Origin: Rhodobacteraceae bacterium Araon29
GTDB taxonomy: Bacteria > Pseudomonadota > Alphaproteobacteria > Rhodobacterales > Rhodobacteraceae
DNA: 64,000 nucleotides
Assembly (NCBI GenBank): GCA_039640505.1
Contig: CP046865.1
Coordinates: forward strand, 3,153,501-3,217,500
Direction: 5' to 3'
The stretch's first letter is position 1. The number at the start of each line of letters is the position of its first letter. Below are positions 50,603-60,921 of the stretch, in pieces. The notes beneath the pieces are model-generated. The model was given only the letters and a program-made list of their open reading frames with translations. It was not told the DNA's origin and did not search any database. The translations under genes were made by a program, and so were the position numbers.

Positions 50603-51382
50603 GTGGGCCATCAACGACCAAGTTTTTCACAGCTCATTCAGGATCGTGAATTCCTTGCCTTTGCACACCGTGGGGCCAACCAACTGGCGCCTGAAAACAC
50701 GCTTGCGGCCTTTCAAATTGCCTATGACCTTGGCTACCGGATAATTGAAACAGATGTGCAATCTTCCAGCGACGGCGTTCTTTATTGCTTTCATGATGAT
50801 CATTTACAGCGCACCACCGGTGATCCTAGAAAATTTGAAGATGTGCACTCACAAGATATTGATCAGCTTCGTATAAACGGCACGCATCCGATCCCAAGGC
50901 TGGCTGAGCTTTTTGAGGCCTTTCCAGAAGCCTACTTTAATATTGATGTCAAATCTTGGGCCGCTGCCGATCCGTTCATCGCACTCGCAATTTCGATTAA
51001 TGTCTGTGATAGAATATGTGTCGGCAGTTTCAGCCAGCGCCGGATAGAAGCGGTAACATCTTCTGTATTACAAAACCCACCAGCGCGGTCCTTAGGCACC
51101 GGTGGAGTGGTTGAGTTTTACCTCAAGCATCTTTTAAACCATCGCGGAAATATTAAGGCGAACTGCGCACAACTGCCCATGACCTATTTCGGGGTTAAAT
51201 TAATCACGCCCAAAACCCTTGCTTATGCAAGGTCAAAGGGGCTGAAAATTCATGTTTGGACCATAAATCAAGCCGATGAAATGCAAAATCTGATTGATTT
51301 GGGCGTGGATGGGATCATGACAGACGACTGTGTTTTGCTAAAATCCATCCTGAAAAAAAATGGTCTTTGGAAAGCACTTTAG
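50603..51382 (+). CDS. Glycerophosphodiester phosphodiesterase
   Basis: This 259-residue TIM-barrel enzyme has the GDPD motif: FAHRGANQLAPENTLAAFQIAYDLGYRIIETDVQSSSDGVLYCFHDDHLQRTTG (residues ~16-70; His, Glu, Asp and His ligands), NIDVK near 115, and HVWTINQADEMQNLIDLGVDGIMTDD near the end. It hydrolyses glycerophosphodiesters to glycerol-3-phosphate and an alcohol. No signal peptide, so cytoplasmic. GTG start with AGGGGG upstream. Confidence 0.92.
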   Translation: MGHQRPSFSQLIQDREFLAFAHRGANQLAPENTLAAFQIAYDLGYRIIETDVQSSSDGVLYCFHDDHLQRTTGDPRKFEDVHSQDIDQLRINGTHPIPRLAELFEAFPEAYFNIDVKSWAAADPFIALAISINVCDRICVGSFSQRRIEAVTSSVLQNPPARSLGTGGVVEFYLKHLLNHRGNIKANCAQLPMTYFGVKLITPKTLAYARSKGLKIHVWTINQADEMQNLIDLGVDGIMTDDCVLLKSILKKNGLWKAL

Positions 51383-51540
51383 CCACAGAAGTTTCGGTCC
51401 GTTTAGGATGAGGCTTGATCAAGAGTGAGACGGCCATCTAAGAGCATACGCCATATTCTTTAACATTAAATATTTTATACTTGAAATAAAAAAATGGGTA
51501 ATCTAACATAAAATCAATTCGAACTGAACGGAGTTGGTGA

Positions 51541-53835
51541 ATGCGTGTTGCATGTTTAGGTGGCGGTCCAGCAGGGTTATATTTTGCCATCTCAATGAAG
51601 CTCAAAGATCCTGAGCATGACGTTGTGATAATTGAACGCAACCAGCCCAACGACACCTTTGGATGGGGGGTTGTCCTATCAGATGATGCGCTCGATAATC
51701 TAGAAATTAACGACCCCAAAAGTACAGAATTAATCCGCAAAAACTTTGCCTACTGGGATGACATCGCCGTTGTGCATGACGGCGTTCGCACCGTTTCTGG
51801 CGGCCACGGTTTTGCAGGTATAGGCCGCAAAAAGATGTTGATGCTGCTTCAAGAGCGCGCCAATGAACTGGGCGTTGAGATGAAGTTTTCAACCGAATTC
51901 GACAGCATCAAAAGCTATCAAAAAGATTATGACTTGGTGGTTGCCTGCGATGGTATAAACTCACGTGTTCGCGCAGAATATGAAACCCAATTTAAACCGG
52001 ATATTGATATCCGTGAATGTAAGTTCATTTGGCTGGGCACACATCAAAAATTTGAGGATGCCTTCACATTTATATTTGAAAAAACCCAGCATGGCTGGAT
52101 GTGGGCGCATGTATATCAATTCGATGAAAACACAGCCACCTTTATCGTAGAATGTCAGCAAGACACCTGGGACAACTGGGGGTTTGAAGACATGAGCAAG
52201 GAAGATATTGTGGAAACATGCCGCAGTATTTTTGCAAGCCACCTTGGCGGCCATAACTTAATGTCAAACGCCGCCCATTTGCGCGGATCAGCTGTCTGGA
52301 TGAACTTTCCAAGGGTTATTTGCGAAAAATGGTATCATGAAAATGTTGTACTGATGGGCGATGCGGCTGCCACTGGGCATTTTTCCATCGGGTCGGGCAC
52401 TCGGCTTGCCTTTGATAGTGCAATCTCTTTGGCAAACTATCTGCATTCTGAACCGAATCTAAATGCAGCCTTTGATCGGTATCAGCAAGAGCGCCGGCTT
52501 GAAGTTCTGCGCCTGCAGTCCGCCGCCCGAAACTCGCTTGAATGGTTTGAACAGGTCGAGCGCTATCTTGATCTTGATCCGGTGCAATTTAATTACTCCT
52601 TGCTGACCCGCTCGCAACGGATTAGCCATGAAAACCTGCGGCTGCGAGACAAAGACTGGCTAAACTCGGCCGAAAAATGGTTTCAGACGAAAGCTGGCGT
52701 CGCCCCCGATGCACCAGTCCGCGCACCAATGTTTGCGCCTTATAAATTGCGTGAAATGCACCTTAGTAACCGGATTGTTGTCTCACCCATGGCTCAATAT
52801 AAAGCGGTTGACGGCTGCCCGACCGACTGGCACCTGATCCACTACGGTGAGCGCGCCAAAGGCGGTGCGGCGCTAGTCTATACCGAAATGACCTGTGTGT
52901 CGGACACTGGTCGCATCACCCCGGGTTGCCCGGGATTATACCACCCAGAACACGAAAAAGCGTGGAACAGGCTCACGGACTTCGTTCACCAAGAGACCGA
53001 AGCCAAAATATGCTGCCAAATCGGCCATTCCGGCCGCAAAGGGTCAACCAATATTGGCTGGCAAGGCATGGATGAACCCCTAGCGTCCGGTAATTGGGAT
53101 TTAATCTCGGCCTCTGCGATCCCATGGTCCGAAGGCAATGCAACCCCGCGGGTAGCCACCACCGCAGATATGGAAGAAATTTGCGATCAGTTTGTTGCCG
53201 CCACATTGATGGCCGAGCGCGCCGGTTTTGATATGATTGAATTGCACGCGGCGCATGGGTATCTTTTGTCCTCTTTCATTTCTCCGGCCTCCAATACCCG
53301 CACCGACGATTACGGTGGCAGCTTGGACAACCGCTTGCGCTTTCCACTGCGTGTGTTCGATGCAATGCGGCGCGCTTGGCCCAAAGAAAAGCCTATGTCG
53401 GTGCGGATTTCAGCGAATGACTGGATCGGGGCATCGGGGGTAACACCGGATGAGGCCGTTGAGATCGCAAAAGCTTTTTTTAAGGCGGGCGCAGATATTA
53501 TTGATGTCTCTGCTGGGCAAACAACAAAAGACGCCCAACCGATCTACGGCCGTATGTTTCAAACCCCGTTCGCGGATCGCATTCGCAATGAAACCGGCAT
53601 TGCCACAATGGCAGTTGGCAACATCTACGAAGCGGACCATGCCAATTCAATTTTGATGGCAGGGCGCGCCGATCTTGTGGCTGTGGGGCGCCCGCATCTG
53701 GCAGATCCATACTGGACTTTGCGCGAGGGCGCTAAAATAGGCTCACGCAATGAAATATGGCCAATGCCCTATCTTCCGGGCCGAGATCAGGCTTGGCGTT
53801 TGGCAGATCGTGAAGCAGAAATGATTAGAGTATGA
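51541..53835 (+). CDS. Anthraniloyl-CoA / salicylyl-CoA monooxygenase-reductase (bifunctional)
   Basis: This 764-residue flavoprotein has two parts. The N-terminal FAD monooxygenase (~1-390) has [27 protein letters not shown] (DG motif) and [26 protein letters not shown] (GD motif). The C-terminal part (~400-750) is an old yellow enzyme-like reductase: [48 protein letters not shown] and SAGQTTK. This fusion matches 2-aminobenzoyl-CoA monooxygenase/reductase and salicylyl-CoA 5-hydroxylase. It hydroxylates and then reduces the ring of the CoA thioester, opening an aerobic, non-ring-cleaving route. With the ligase and TDO genes downstream the substrate is most likely anthraniloyl-CoA. The first gene of an operon; overlaps the SDR gene by ATGA. 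Confidence 0.93.
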   Translation: MRVACLGGGPAGLYFAISMKLKDPEHDVVIIERNQPNDTFGWGVVLSDDALDNLEINDPKSTELIRKNFAYWDDIAVVHDGVRTVSGGHGFAGIGRKKMLMLLQERANELGVEMKFSTEFDSIKSYQKDYDLVVACDGINSRVRAEYETQFKPDIDIRECKFIWLGTHQKFEDAFTFIFEKTQHGWMWAHVYQFDENTATFIVECQQDTWDNWGFEDMSKEDIVETCRSIFASHLGGHNLMSNAAHLRGSAVWMNFPRVICEKWYHENVVLMGDAAATGHFSIGSGTRLAFDSAISLANYLHSEPNLNAAFDRYQQERRLEVLRLQSAARNSLEWFEQVERYLDLDPVQFNYSLLTRSQRISHENLRLRDKDWLNSAEKWFQTKAGVAPDAPVRAPMFAPYKLREMHLSNRIVVSPMAQYKAVDGCPTDWHLIHYGERAKGGAALVYTEMTCVSDTGRITPGCPGLYHPEHEKAWNRLTDFVHQETEAKICCQIGHSGRKGSTNIGWQGMDEPLASGNWDLISASAIPWSEGNATPRVATTADMEEICDQFVAATLMAERAGFDMIELHAAHGYLLSSFISPASNTRTDDYGGSLDNRLRFPLRVFDAMRRAWPKEKPMSVRISANDWIGASGVTPDEAVEIAKAFFKAGADIIDVSAGQTTKDAQPIYGRMFQTPFADRIRNETGIATMAVGNIYEADHANSILMAGRADLVAVGRPHLADPYWTLREGAKIGSRNEIWPMPYLPGRDQAWRLADREAEMIRV

Positions 53836-54575
53836 CACTAGAAGGAAAGCATATCATTATCACTGGCGGCGGAAGCGGCGTTGGCGCAACAATAGCAGCT
53901 GAGCTCAGCGCCAACGGGGCGCAGGTCACCATTATGGGCCGCCGTGAAAGCGCGCTTAAAAAGCAAAACCTGCCGTATCAGCTTTGTGATGTTACCCAAC
54001 CCTCTGCTGTGGCAAGCGCCTTTGAAAAAGCCCGCGCCGATCTGGGGCCGATCAGCGCTGTGGTGGCAAATGCTGGCGCAGCGCAAAGCGTTCCCTTTGC
54101 AAAAATGTCAACGGATCAATTGCAAGATATGTTGGCCGTCAATTTAATCGGTGTTGCCAATGTTTGGCAGGCCGCCTTACAAGATATGAAAACCGCTGGA
54201 TGGGGGCGCCTGATCGCGGTTGCTTCAACCGCCGGATTAAAGGGGTATCCCTATGTCAGCGCCTATTGCGCTGCAAAACACGGGGTTGTTGGCCTAACCC
54301 GTGCTGTCGCATTGGAATTGGCCTCCACGGACATCACAGTCAATTCTATTTGCCCAGGATTTACCGAAACCCCATTGTTAGAACGCTCTGTTGAAAACAT
54401 CATTGCAAAAACTGGAATGAGCGCGGACGCTGCCTACCAAAGCCTTCGCGCGGGAAATCCGCAAAAGCGTTTCATTCAAACCGATGAAGTGGCCGCAATG
54501 ACTGTATGGCTTTGTTCTGATGGTGCACGTTCTGTAACGGGCCAAGCCCTTTCCTTGTCTGGAGGCGAAATATGA
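53832..54575 (+). CDS. SDR family NAD(P)-dependent oxidoreductase
   Basis: This 247-residue classical SDR has TGGGSGVG near residue 11, VVANAGAAQ near 78, the catalytic Ser in [16 protein letters not shown] near 145 and [11 protein letters not shown]. It probably oxidises or reduces a hydroxy-CoA intermediate after the monooxygenase/reductase step. It overlaps the upstream gene and the MarR gene by four bases each, so the genes are tightly coupled. Confidence 0.9.
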   Translation: MTLEGKHIIITGGGSGVGATIAAELSANGAQVTIMGRRESALKKQNLPYQLCDVTQPSAVASAFEKARADLGPISAVVANAGAAQSVPFAKMSTDQLQDMLAVNLIGVANVWQAALQDMKTAGWGRLIAVASTAGLKGYPYVSAYCAAKHGVVGLTRAVALELASTDITVNSICPGFTETPLLERSVENIIAKTGMSADAAYQSLRAGNPQKRFIQTDEVAAMTVWLCSDGARSVTGQALSLSGGEI

Positions 54576-55042
54576 AAACCAACCCAAAGGCAGATCAATC
54601 AGAAGATCCAATTGCCAAAGAGCGATTGCGTTTGTGGTTAAAATTGCTGAAAGCCAGCAGTTTAATCGAAGATGAAATTCGTCGCCGCCTGCGGGCTGAG
54701 TTCAAATCCACCCTGCCCCGCTTTGATGTAATGTCCGCTTTGGAGCGCGCGCCTGAAGGCCTAAAGATGAGCGAAATCTCAAAGCGGCTGCGGGTTTCAA
54801 ACGGAAATATCACAGGGATTGTGGATAAGTTAACCGAAGAAGGCTTGGCACTGCGAGTGTCTGTCCCAGGAGATCGGCGCGCCAATCTGATCCATTTGAC
54901 CCCAAAAGGCAAAAGGGTTTTTGCCGAACATGCCAAAATGCATGAGGCCTGGATCAATGAAATCCTTGCAGAACTGAATAAAGACGACATCGAGGGCATG
55001 ATCCTGCGTCTAGACCACCTGACAAAATCGCTAGAGGAGTGA
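54572..55042 (+). CDS. MarR family transcriptional regulator
   Basis: This 156-residue regulator has the winged helix of MarR: TLPRFDVMSALERAPEGLKMSEISKRLRVSNGNITGIVDKLTEEGLALRVSVPGDRRANLIHLTPKGKRVFAEHA. MarR proteins in aromatic operons commonly bind CoA thioesters and derepress the genes. Its position inside the operon, overlapping the SDR, implies autoregulation, with an operator probably before 51541. Confidence 0.92.
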   Translation: MKTNPKADQSEDPIAKERLRLWLKLLKASSLIEDEIRRRLRAEFKSTLPRFDVMSALERAPEGLKMSEISKRLRVSNGNITGIVDKLTEEGLALRVSVPGDRRANLIHLTPKGKRVFAEHAKMHEAWINEILAELNKDDIEGMILRLDHLTKSLEE

Positions 55043-55048
55043 TCCGAC

Positions 55049-55849
55049 ATGCGCCGTGAGATACAAAATTTCAACTGCGATATTGAGGACAGCATCGCTA
55101 CCATTTCACTTGACAGACCAGAGCGTAAAAACCCGCTTACCTTCGATAGCTATGCCGAATTGCGCGACTGGTTTCGCGATTTGCACTATGATGAGGACAT
55201 CAAGGCGGTTGTCTTTGCGCCAAACGGCGGCAATTTCAGCTCAGGCGGTGACGTTCATGAAATCATCGGGCCGCTTACAAAAATGTCAATGAAGGAACTT
55301 TTAACCTTTACACGGATGACCGGCGATCTGGTCAAAGCAATGATCAATTGCGGCAAACCGATTATCGCCGCAGTGGATGGCATTTGTGCCGGCGCTGGCG
55401 CAATTATTTCAATGGCATCCGATCTGCGGATCGCAACACCAGAGGCAAAAACTGCGTTTCTGTTTAACCGGGTTGGTCTGGCGGGATGCGACATGGGAGC
55501 CTGTTCAATCCTGCCGCGCCTTATCGGTCAGGGGCGCGCTGCAGAATTGCTATATCTTGGCCGATCAATGAGTGCCGAGGAAGGTTTAAATTGGGGCTAC
55601 TTTAATCGCTTGGCCTCTGCAGATGAGCTTTTACCGACTGCACAAAAGATAGCAAAACGCATTGCCGAAGGTCCAAATTTTGCCAATATGATGACCAAAA
55701 CCATGCTGGCACAAGAATGGTCAATGTCGATTGAACAAGCCATTGAGGCCGAAGCACAAGCCCAAGCTATTTGTATGCAGGGACAAGATTTCCACCGCGC
55801 CTACCATGCTTTTGTGGCCAAAGAAAAACCGATTTTCGAGGGCGACTGA
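55049..55849 (+). CDS. Enoyl-CoA hydratase/isomerase family protein
   Basis: This 266-residue crotonase-fold protein contains [43 protein letters not shown] (oxyanion hole, near residue 62) and [58 protein letters not shown] (near 107-160). The usual second catalytic Glu region reads GCDMGA, so the reaction may be a hydrolase or hydratase variant. It starts six bases after marR and shares one base with the next gene. Confidence 0.88.
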   Translation: MRREIQNFNCDIEDSIATISLDRPERKNPLTFDSYAELRDWFRDLHYDEDIKAVVFAPNGGNFSSGGDVHEIIGPLTKMSMKELLTFTRMTGDLVKAMINCGKPIIAAVDGICAGAGAIISMASDLRIATPEAKTAFLFNRVGLAGCDMGACSILPRLIGQGRAAELLYLGRSMSAEEGLNWGYFNRLASADELLPTAQKIAKRIAEGPNFANMMTKTMLAQEWSMSIEQAIEAEAQAQAICMQGQDFHRAYHAFVAKEKPIFEGD

Positions 55850-57012
55850 TGGTGGATAAAAGCTTTCTCAATTGGCCGTTTTTCGAGCCTCGGCACAGGG
55901 ATCTTGCTGCGCATTTAGAGACGTGGGCAAATGCCAATCTTGATGCCATAGATCACCAAAATACTGATGAAACATGTCGCCAGCTTGTTACAATGCTGGG
56001 GGATGCGGGCTTTCTTGCCCATTCTGCGGTGGGCGGCGAAGACCAACAAAAACTAGACGTGCGCAGCCTCTGCCTGATCCGCGAAACTTTGGCGCGCCAC
56101 GATGGGCTTGCAGATTTTGCTTTTGCCATGCAGGGCCTTGGCACGGGCGCAATTTCTCTTTTTGGCTCTGAGCAGCAAAAAGACGAGTGGCTTACCAAGA
56201 CCCGCCAAGGAAAGGCCATTTCCGCCTTTGCCCTCACCGAACCACAGTCCGGGTCTGACGTAGCCAATTCAACCATGACCGCCACCCGAGATGGGGATCA
56301 TTTCGTCTTAAGCGGCGAAAAGACCTGGATTTCGAACGGGGGAATAGCCGACCTTTACACCGTCTTTGCCCGCACTGGCGAAGCCCCGGGTGCCAAGGGT
56401 TTATCCGCCTTTATTGTGCCCGCTGGCTTGCCCGGGTTCGAGATAACCGAGCGGCTTGAAACGATCGCGCCGCACCCGCTTGCCACCCTGCGGTTTTCCG
56501 ACTGCCGCATTCCAGCATCCGCCCTAATCGGCGCGCCGGGACAGGGCTTTAAAATTGCGATGTCTGTGCTTGATGTTTTCCGCTCTACCGTGGCCGCAGC
56601 TGCTTTGGGGTTTGCGCGGCGCGCACTTTCGGAAACCCTTCAGCGGGTCACAACGCGCAGGGTTGAAGGTACGCCACTTTTTGATCGGCAAATGGTGCAG
56701 GGACATATCGCCGACATGGCTTTGGATATAGATGCCGCAGCATTGCTGGTGTACCGGGCGGCTTGGACAAAAGACAGCGGCGCTCCGCGGGTGACCCGCG
56801 AAGCCGCAATGGCAAAGCTATTTGCCACAGACCATGCGCAAAATGTCATCGACAAAGCGGTGCAACTGCACGGCGGTGACGGTGTAAAATCAGGCCAGGT
56901 TGTCGAAAGATTATATCGGGAAGTTCGCGCTTTGCGCATCTATGAAGGCGCCTCTGATATCCAGCGCCTTGTGATTGCAAAGCAAACCTTAGCCAGCCAT
57001 CTGGAGGTTTAG
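55849..57012 (+). CDS. Acyl-CoA dehydrogenase
   Basis: This 387-residue flavoenzyme has the acyl-CoA dehydrogenase core: [47 protein letters not shown] (residues ~125-175), [67 protein letters not shown] (with the catalytic Glu in YEGASD). It should oxidise a cyclic or chain acyl-CoA in this pathway. ATG 55849 overlaps the preceding stop (TGATG); the longer open frame from 55771 lies inside that gene. Confidence 0.9.
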   Translation: MVDKSFLNWPFFEPRHRDLAAHLETWANANLDAIDHQNTDETCRQLVTMLGDAGFLAHSAVGGEDQQKLDVRSLCLIRETLARHDGLADFAFAMQGLGTGAISLFGSEQQKDEWLTKTRQGKAISAFALTEPQSGSDVANSTMTATRDGDHFVLSGEKTWISNGGIADLYTVFARTGEAPGAKGLSAFIVPAGLPGFEITERLETIAPHPLATLRFSDCRIPASALIGAPGQGFKIAMSVLDVFRSTVAAAALGFARRALSETLQRVTTRRVEGTPLFDRQMVQGHIADMALDIDAAALLVYRAAWTKDSGAPRVTREAAMAKLFATDHAQNVIDKAVQLHGGDGVKSGQVVERLYREVRALRIYEGASDIQRLVIAKQTLASHLEV

Positions 57013-57014
57013 AT

Positions 57015-58634
57015 ATGTTTAGGCAAACTGCGCATACGGATACGTTTTCAAGGGATAATTTGCCGCCACAAGAAACCTTGCCAGATTTTCCACTGGAAAA
57101 TTTCAACTATCCCGACCGGTTAAATGCTGCCTATGAGCTTACCGATGCGATGGTCAAAAAGGGATTTGGCGACCACACCGCGCTGATTGGAAATGGACGG
57201 CGCAGAACCTACAAAGAACTTACCGACTGGAGCAACCGCATTGCGCATGTTCTGGTAGACGACTTGAGGGTAAAGCCGGGCAACCGTATCCTTATCAGAT
57301 CGGCCAATAATCCCGCCATGGTGGCCTGCTGGCTGGCAGCCACCAAAGTCGGCGCTGTGGTGGTCAACACCATGCCCATGCTCCGGGCGGCTGAATTGGC
57401 TAAATATGTCGAGCTGGCTGAAATTAGCCATGCGCTTTGTGATATCCGGCTGATGGATGAAATGCGCATTTGTGAAAAGGACAGCTCTTGCTTGCAAAAG
57501 GTGGTTGGCTTTGATGGAACCTCTAACCACAATGCCGAGTTGGATGAACTGGCACTGGAAAAGCCTGTGACCTTCCAATCTGTGGAAACAGCACAGGATG
57601 ATGTGGCGTTGATCGGGTTTACCTCGGGCTCTACGGGCACGCCGAAAGGCACGATGCACTTTCACCGTGACCTCTTGATCATAGCGGATGGTTACGCAAA
57701 GGAGGTATTGAAGGTGACGGTCGAGGATGTGTTCGTCGGCTCGCCGCCTTTGGCGTTTACTTTTGGTCTTGGGGGCTTGGCAATCTTTCCTTTGCGCTAT
57801 GGCGCGGCTGCCACACTATTGGAAAACGCATCCCCGCCAAATATGGTCGACATCATTGAGAAATATAAAGCCACGGTTTGCTTTACAGCGCCAACCGCTT
57901 ACCGCGCGATGCTGCGCGCCATGGAAGACGGCGCTGATCTGTCCTCTTTGCGCGCGGCAGTTTCTGCAGGCGAAACTCTCCCCCAACCGGTCTATGAAGA
58001 ATGGCGGGCAAAAACCGGCAAGCCAATGCTCGACGGCATTGGCGCAACCGAAATGCTTCATATCTTTATCAGCAACCGATTTGAAGATCACAAACCGGCC
58101 TGCACCGGAAAGCCTGTAAACGGATATGAGGCAAAGGTGGTAGATAAAAATGGGGATGAGGTTGACTGTGGAAAGGTCGGCTTATTGGCTGTTCGGGGTC
58201 CAACCGGGTGCCGCTATTTACGCGGAGCGCGGCAAACCGAATATGTCCAAAATGGTTGGAATATCACCGGAGATGCCTTTCACATGGACCAGGACGGGTA
58301 TTTTTATTTTGCCGCCCGCAGCGATGATATGATTGTCAGCTCAGGCTACAACATCGCCGGGCCAGAAGTAGAAGCCGCTTTGCTGTCACATTCTGCCGTG
58401 GTGGAATGTGCCGTGATCGGTGTTGCGGATGAAGATCGCGGCTCAATTGTTGAGGCTCATGTGGTCTTGAGCGCTGGCGATATGCCCAGTGATGAAATGG
58501 CAAAGCAGCTTCAGGATCATGTCAAATCCACCATCGCGCCTTATAAACACCCTCGGTCCATTGTGTTTACCAAAGCGCTGCCAAAAACCGAAAGCGGCAA
58601 AATCCAGCGCTTCAAGCTTCGGGCAACCGATTAA
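57015..58634 (+). CDS. Aryl-CoA ligase (2-aminobenzoate-CoA ligase type)
   Basis: This 539-residue AMP-forming ligase has the P-loop LIGFTSGSTGTPKGTMHFHRD (near residue 200), AVSAGETLPQPVYEEW, LDGIGATEMLHIFISN (near 335), NITGDAFHMDQDGYFYFAARSDDMIVSSGYNIAGPEVEAAL (near 415) and the catalytic Lys in TESGKIQRFKL. It resembles benzoate/2-aminobenzoate-CoA ligases and would activate anthranilate to anthraniloyl-CoA for the monooxygenase/reductase. It is two bases after the dehydrogenase and overlaps TDO by one base. Confidence 0.92.
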   Translation: MFRQTAHTDTFSRDNLPPQETLPDFPLENFNYPDRLNAAYELTDAMVKKGFGDHTALIGNGRRRTYKELTDWSNRIAHVLVDDLRVKPGNRILIRSANNPAMVACWLAATKVGAVVVNTMPMLRAAELAKYVELAEISHALCDIRLMDEMRICEKDSSCLQKVVGFDGTSNHNAELDELALEKPVTFQSVETAQDDVALIGFTSGSTGTPKGTMHFHRDLLIIADGYAKEVLKVTVEDVFVGSPPLAFTFGLGGLAIFPLRYGAAATLLENASPPNMVDIIEKYKATVCFTAPTAYRAMLRAMEDGADLSSLRAAVSAGETLPQPVYEEWRAKTGKPMLDGIGATEMLHIFISNRFEDHKPACTGKPVNGYEAKVVDKNGDEVDCGKVGLLAVRGPTGCRYLRGARQTEYVQNGWNITGDAFHMDQDGYFYFAARSDDMIVSSGYNIAGPEVEAALLSHSAVVECAVIGVADEDRGSIVEAHVVLSAGDMPSDEMAKQLQDHVKSTIAPYKHPRSIVFTKALPKTESGKIQRFKLRATD

Positions 58635-59473
58635 TGAATAAAGCAGCCTACAATCCCGCAACTGGCGGCGCCAAGATGGATTTCGAAGGTGCAATGTCCT
58701 ACAGCGATTATCTGCAACTTGCACCAATACTTTCGGCGCAAAAGTCTCTCAGCACCGCACATGACGAATTACTATTCATCATTCAGCACCAGACGTCAGA
58801 ACTTTGGATGAAGCTGATCCTGCACGAATTAGACGCTGCTCGTAAGGCGCTAAGCTCGGGTGATACGGCAATCATGTTCAAGATGCTCGCCCGGGTGAGC
58901 CGAATTTTTGAACAACTCAATAACCAGTGGGACGTTCTGCGCACCATGACACCTGCCGACTATACAGCATTTCGTGAAGCGCTTGGGCCCTCTTCGGGTT
59001 TTCAGTCCTATCAATACCGGATGATCGAGTATGTGCTCGGCAACCGAAACCCGAATATGCTAAAGCCCCATGCCCATATGCCGGACGCCCACGCTATGCT
59101 ATCTAAGGAACTGGCCCGGCCGAGCCTTTATGATGAAGTGTTACGCCATCTGTGTCGTACGATGGACGGCAACGAAAATAATGTGCCCACACCGCAACTG
59201 GACACTCCGCATACTGCTTTGCCGCAGATCCAAGACCGCTGGAAAACAGTCTATGAGAACATTGATATTTATTGGTCGCTCTATGAGCTCGGCGAAAAGC
59301 TAGTAGATTTAGAAGACTACTTCCGCCGCTGGCGCTTTAACCATGTCACCACCGTGGAGCGCGTGATTGGCTTTAAACGCGGTACGGGCGGTACAGAAGG
59401 CGTTTCTTATCTCCGTCGCATGTTGGAGGTAGAGCTGTTTCCCGAACTCTGGCATGTGAGGGGTGAGCTATGA
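58634..59473 (+). CDS. kynA: Tryptophan 2,3-dioxygenase
   Basis: This 279-residue haem enzyme opens the indole ring of L-tryptophan to N-formylkynurenine. It shows MSYSDYLQLAPILSAQKSLSTAHDELLFIIQHQTSELWMKLILHELDAARKAL (with the substrate-binding His/Phe region), GPSSGFQSYQYRMIEYVLGNRN (Arg for the carboxylate) and RWRFNHVTTVERVIGFKRGTGGTEGVSYLRRML (proximal haem His). Full length for the family. It shows that the upstream CoA route is fed from tryptophan through anthranilate. No formamidase (kynB) is in this cluster. Confidence 0.96.
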   Translation: MNKAAYNPATGGAKMDFEGAMSYSDYLQLAPILSAQKSLSTAHDELLFIIQHQTSELWMKLILHELDAARKALSSGDTAIMFKMLARVSRIFEQLNNQWDVLRTMTPADYTAFREALGPSSGFQSYQYRMIEYVLGNRNPNMLKPHAHMPDAHAMLSKELARPSLYDEVLRHLCRTMDGNENNVPTPQLDTPHTALPQIQDRWKTVYENIDIYWSLYELGEKLVDLEDYFRRWRFNHVTTVERVIGFKRGTGGTEGVSYLRRMLEVELFPELWHVRGEL

Positions 59474-59622
59474 CAAAGCCGCACAAAGATCTGTCCGGCC
59501 TGCCCAAGGGCGCCATTCACCTCGTTGGGCGTTCGCTTGGTCCGTTGCCAAAAGAATCCGCCACTAGCGCCACTGAGATCATCGAGGAAGTGATCCAATA
59601 TATCAGATCATGTCTCAAGTGA
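59470..59622 (+). pseudogene. kynU: Kynureninase, truncated N-terminal remnant
   Basis: The reading frame begins by ATGA overlap with kynA and reads LPKGAIHLVGRSLGPLPKES, which matches the kynureninase start (...IYLDGNSLGPLPK) with D-to-V and N-to-R changes. It stops after 50 residues, where about 400 are expected. The PLP-binding body is gone. Its tail (IIEEVIQYIRSCLK) is short and may be the last intact helix. A deletion has removed the step kynurenine to anthranilate at this locus, unless another copy exists. Confidence 0.75.
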
Positions 59623-59642
59623 CCCGAAGCAAGGAGAAAAGA

Positions 59643-59885
59643 ATGCAAACTTTACATATGCAGACCTATTGTCGGCCAAGGCCAGCATATCGAACAGCTG
59701 ACAGAATCAGCATAAAAGACACCCACGCCGAGCTTAAGCCAGTAGCCAGCGATTTTGACCTATTACTCAAGCCGCACCTGCCCAAAAGTGAGGATATCAG
59801 CAAATTTATCAGCGATTGTTTGCCAAATACCGAAGCAATTGACCGGACATGCACTGGGCAAAGCTACCAAATATTCGCGCGATAG
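59643..59885 (+). CDS. Hypothetical small ORF or remnant after truncated kynU
   Basis: An 80-residue frame starts at an ATG with a strong AAGGAGAAAAGA ribosome site and ends one base before the thioesterase start. The product (MQTLHMQTYCRPRPAYRTAD... LLLKPHLPKSEDISKFISDC) matches no family I know. Given its place in the scar of the kynU deletion it may be a chance or remnant frame. Confidence 0.3.
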   Translation: MQTLHMQTYCRPRPAYRTADRISIKDTHAELKPVASDFDLLLKPHLPKSEDISKFISDCLPNTEAIDRTCTGQSYQIFAR

Positions 59886-59886
59886 C

Positions 59887-60288
59887 ATGCATTTCACTTA
59901 TAAACAAAAAGTGTTGTTCAAACACTGCGATCCGGCCGGAATAGTCTTTTACCCTCGTTTTTTTGAAATGATTAATGACGCAGTCGAGGCGCTGTTCAGC
60001 GATGTGTTGAATTGGCCATTTGAATATATGCACCCTAATGCGGGCGTACCAACCGCCGCGTTCAATGTGCGCTTTAAAAAGCCCTGTCGACATGGTGACT
60101 GTCTGGAGCTTTGCCTTAGGTTTACACGCCTGAGCAAAACCAGTCTTACCCTGATTACCCAAGCAATGAAATCCGATGTACTCTGTTTCGAAGCCGACCA
60201 GACCCTGGTGTGCGTTAACGGTGAGGGTCGACCGGCCCCGTGGCCTGCGCATGTGAGGGCAAAAATCAACGCACTTATTGAGGTCTGA
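59887..60288 (+). CDS. Acyl-CoA thioesterase (4-hydroxybenzoyl-CoA thioesterase family)
   Basis: This 133-residue hot-dog-fold protein starts MHFTYKQKVLFKHCDPAGIVFYPRFFEMINDAVEALFSD, with the catalytic Asp in CDPAGIVFYPRF (residues ~14-25) that defines 4HBT thioesterases, followed by PTAAFNVRFKKPCRHGDCLELCLRFTRLSKTSLTL. It would free CoA from dead-end thioesters. ATG 59887 starts one base after the preceding frame's stop; a longer frame from 59755 lacks family features. Confidence 0.9.
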   Translation: MHFTYKQKVLFKHCDPAGIVFYPRFFEMINDAVEALFSDVLNWPFEYMHPNAGVPTAAFNVRFKKPCRHGDCLELCLRFTRLSKTSLTLITQAMKSDVLCFEADQTLVCVNGEGRPAPWPAHVRAKINALIEV

Positions 60289-60290
60289 AA

Positions 60291-60692
60291 ATGTATCCCA
60301 AGACTATTCACCCCGAAGGTTGGGCCCCGGCCCTTGGTTATGCAAATGGAATGCTCATGCCCGATGGGACATTGCACATCGGCGGCCAAATTGGCTGGGA
60401 CAAGGACAAGAAATTCGTTGCAAAAGATTTCTGCGGCCAGATGGAGCAAATTCTATTCAATATTGCCGCGATTGTTCAAGCTGCCGGCGGCCGTGTGAGC
60501 GATGTCGGACGCCTTACATGGTATGTGAAAGACAAGTCGGAATACCTCGCAAATCAGCGTGCGATTGGCCAAGCTTATCAACGGATATTTGGCAAACACT
60601 TTCCTGCAATGTCACTGATTATCATTGATGATCTAGTGGAAGATGAGGCCTTGCTTGAGATTGAAGCAACCGCCTTCATTTCGCTTAAGTGA
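60291..60692 (+). CDS. RidA family enamine/imine deaminase
   Basis: This 133-residue YjgF/RidA protein has NGMLMPDGTLHIGGQIGWDKDKKF near residue 20, FNIAAIVQAAGGRVSDVGRLTWYVKDKSEYLANQ and the C-terminal LVEDEALLEIEATAFI. The usual Arg of RidA (in ...NRVA) is less clear, as in 2-aminomuconate deaminase-like branches. After the anthraniloyl-CoA monooxygenase/reductase step the product is a cyclic enamine, and a RidA-type enzyme is well suited to deaminate it. It follows the thioesterase after two bases. Confidence 0.88.
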   Translation: MYPKTIHPEGWAPALGYANGMLMPDGTLHIGGQIGWDKDKKFVAKDFCGQMEQILFNIAAIVQAAGGRVSDVGRLTWYVKDKSEYLANQRAIGQAYQRIFGKHFPAMSLIIIDDLVEDEALLEIEATAFISLK

Positions 60693-60921
60693 TACCAATT
60701 GCATATATCCCAACCGCCTACACGGTGATGCTTGAACTTCAAGCGATAACAGATATATCCTTTGAGTAACCTGAACGGCAACGGTGGATGAGACACTATG
60801 GAAAAATCGCTTTTTTCTGTCTTGCCAAGCAAGATTGCGAACACATCAATAAAGACTTGTATCACATGACCTCTGTGATGATCATACCCCGCTTGACCAC
60901 ATCCCAAAAGGACTTCAAAAA

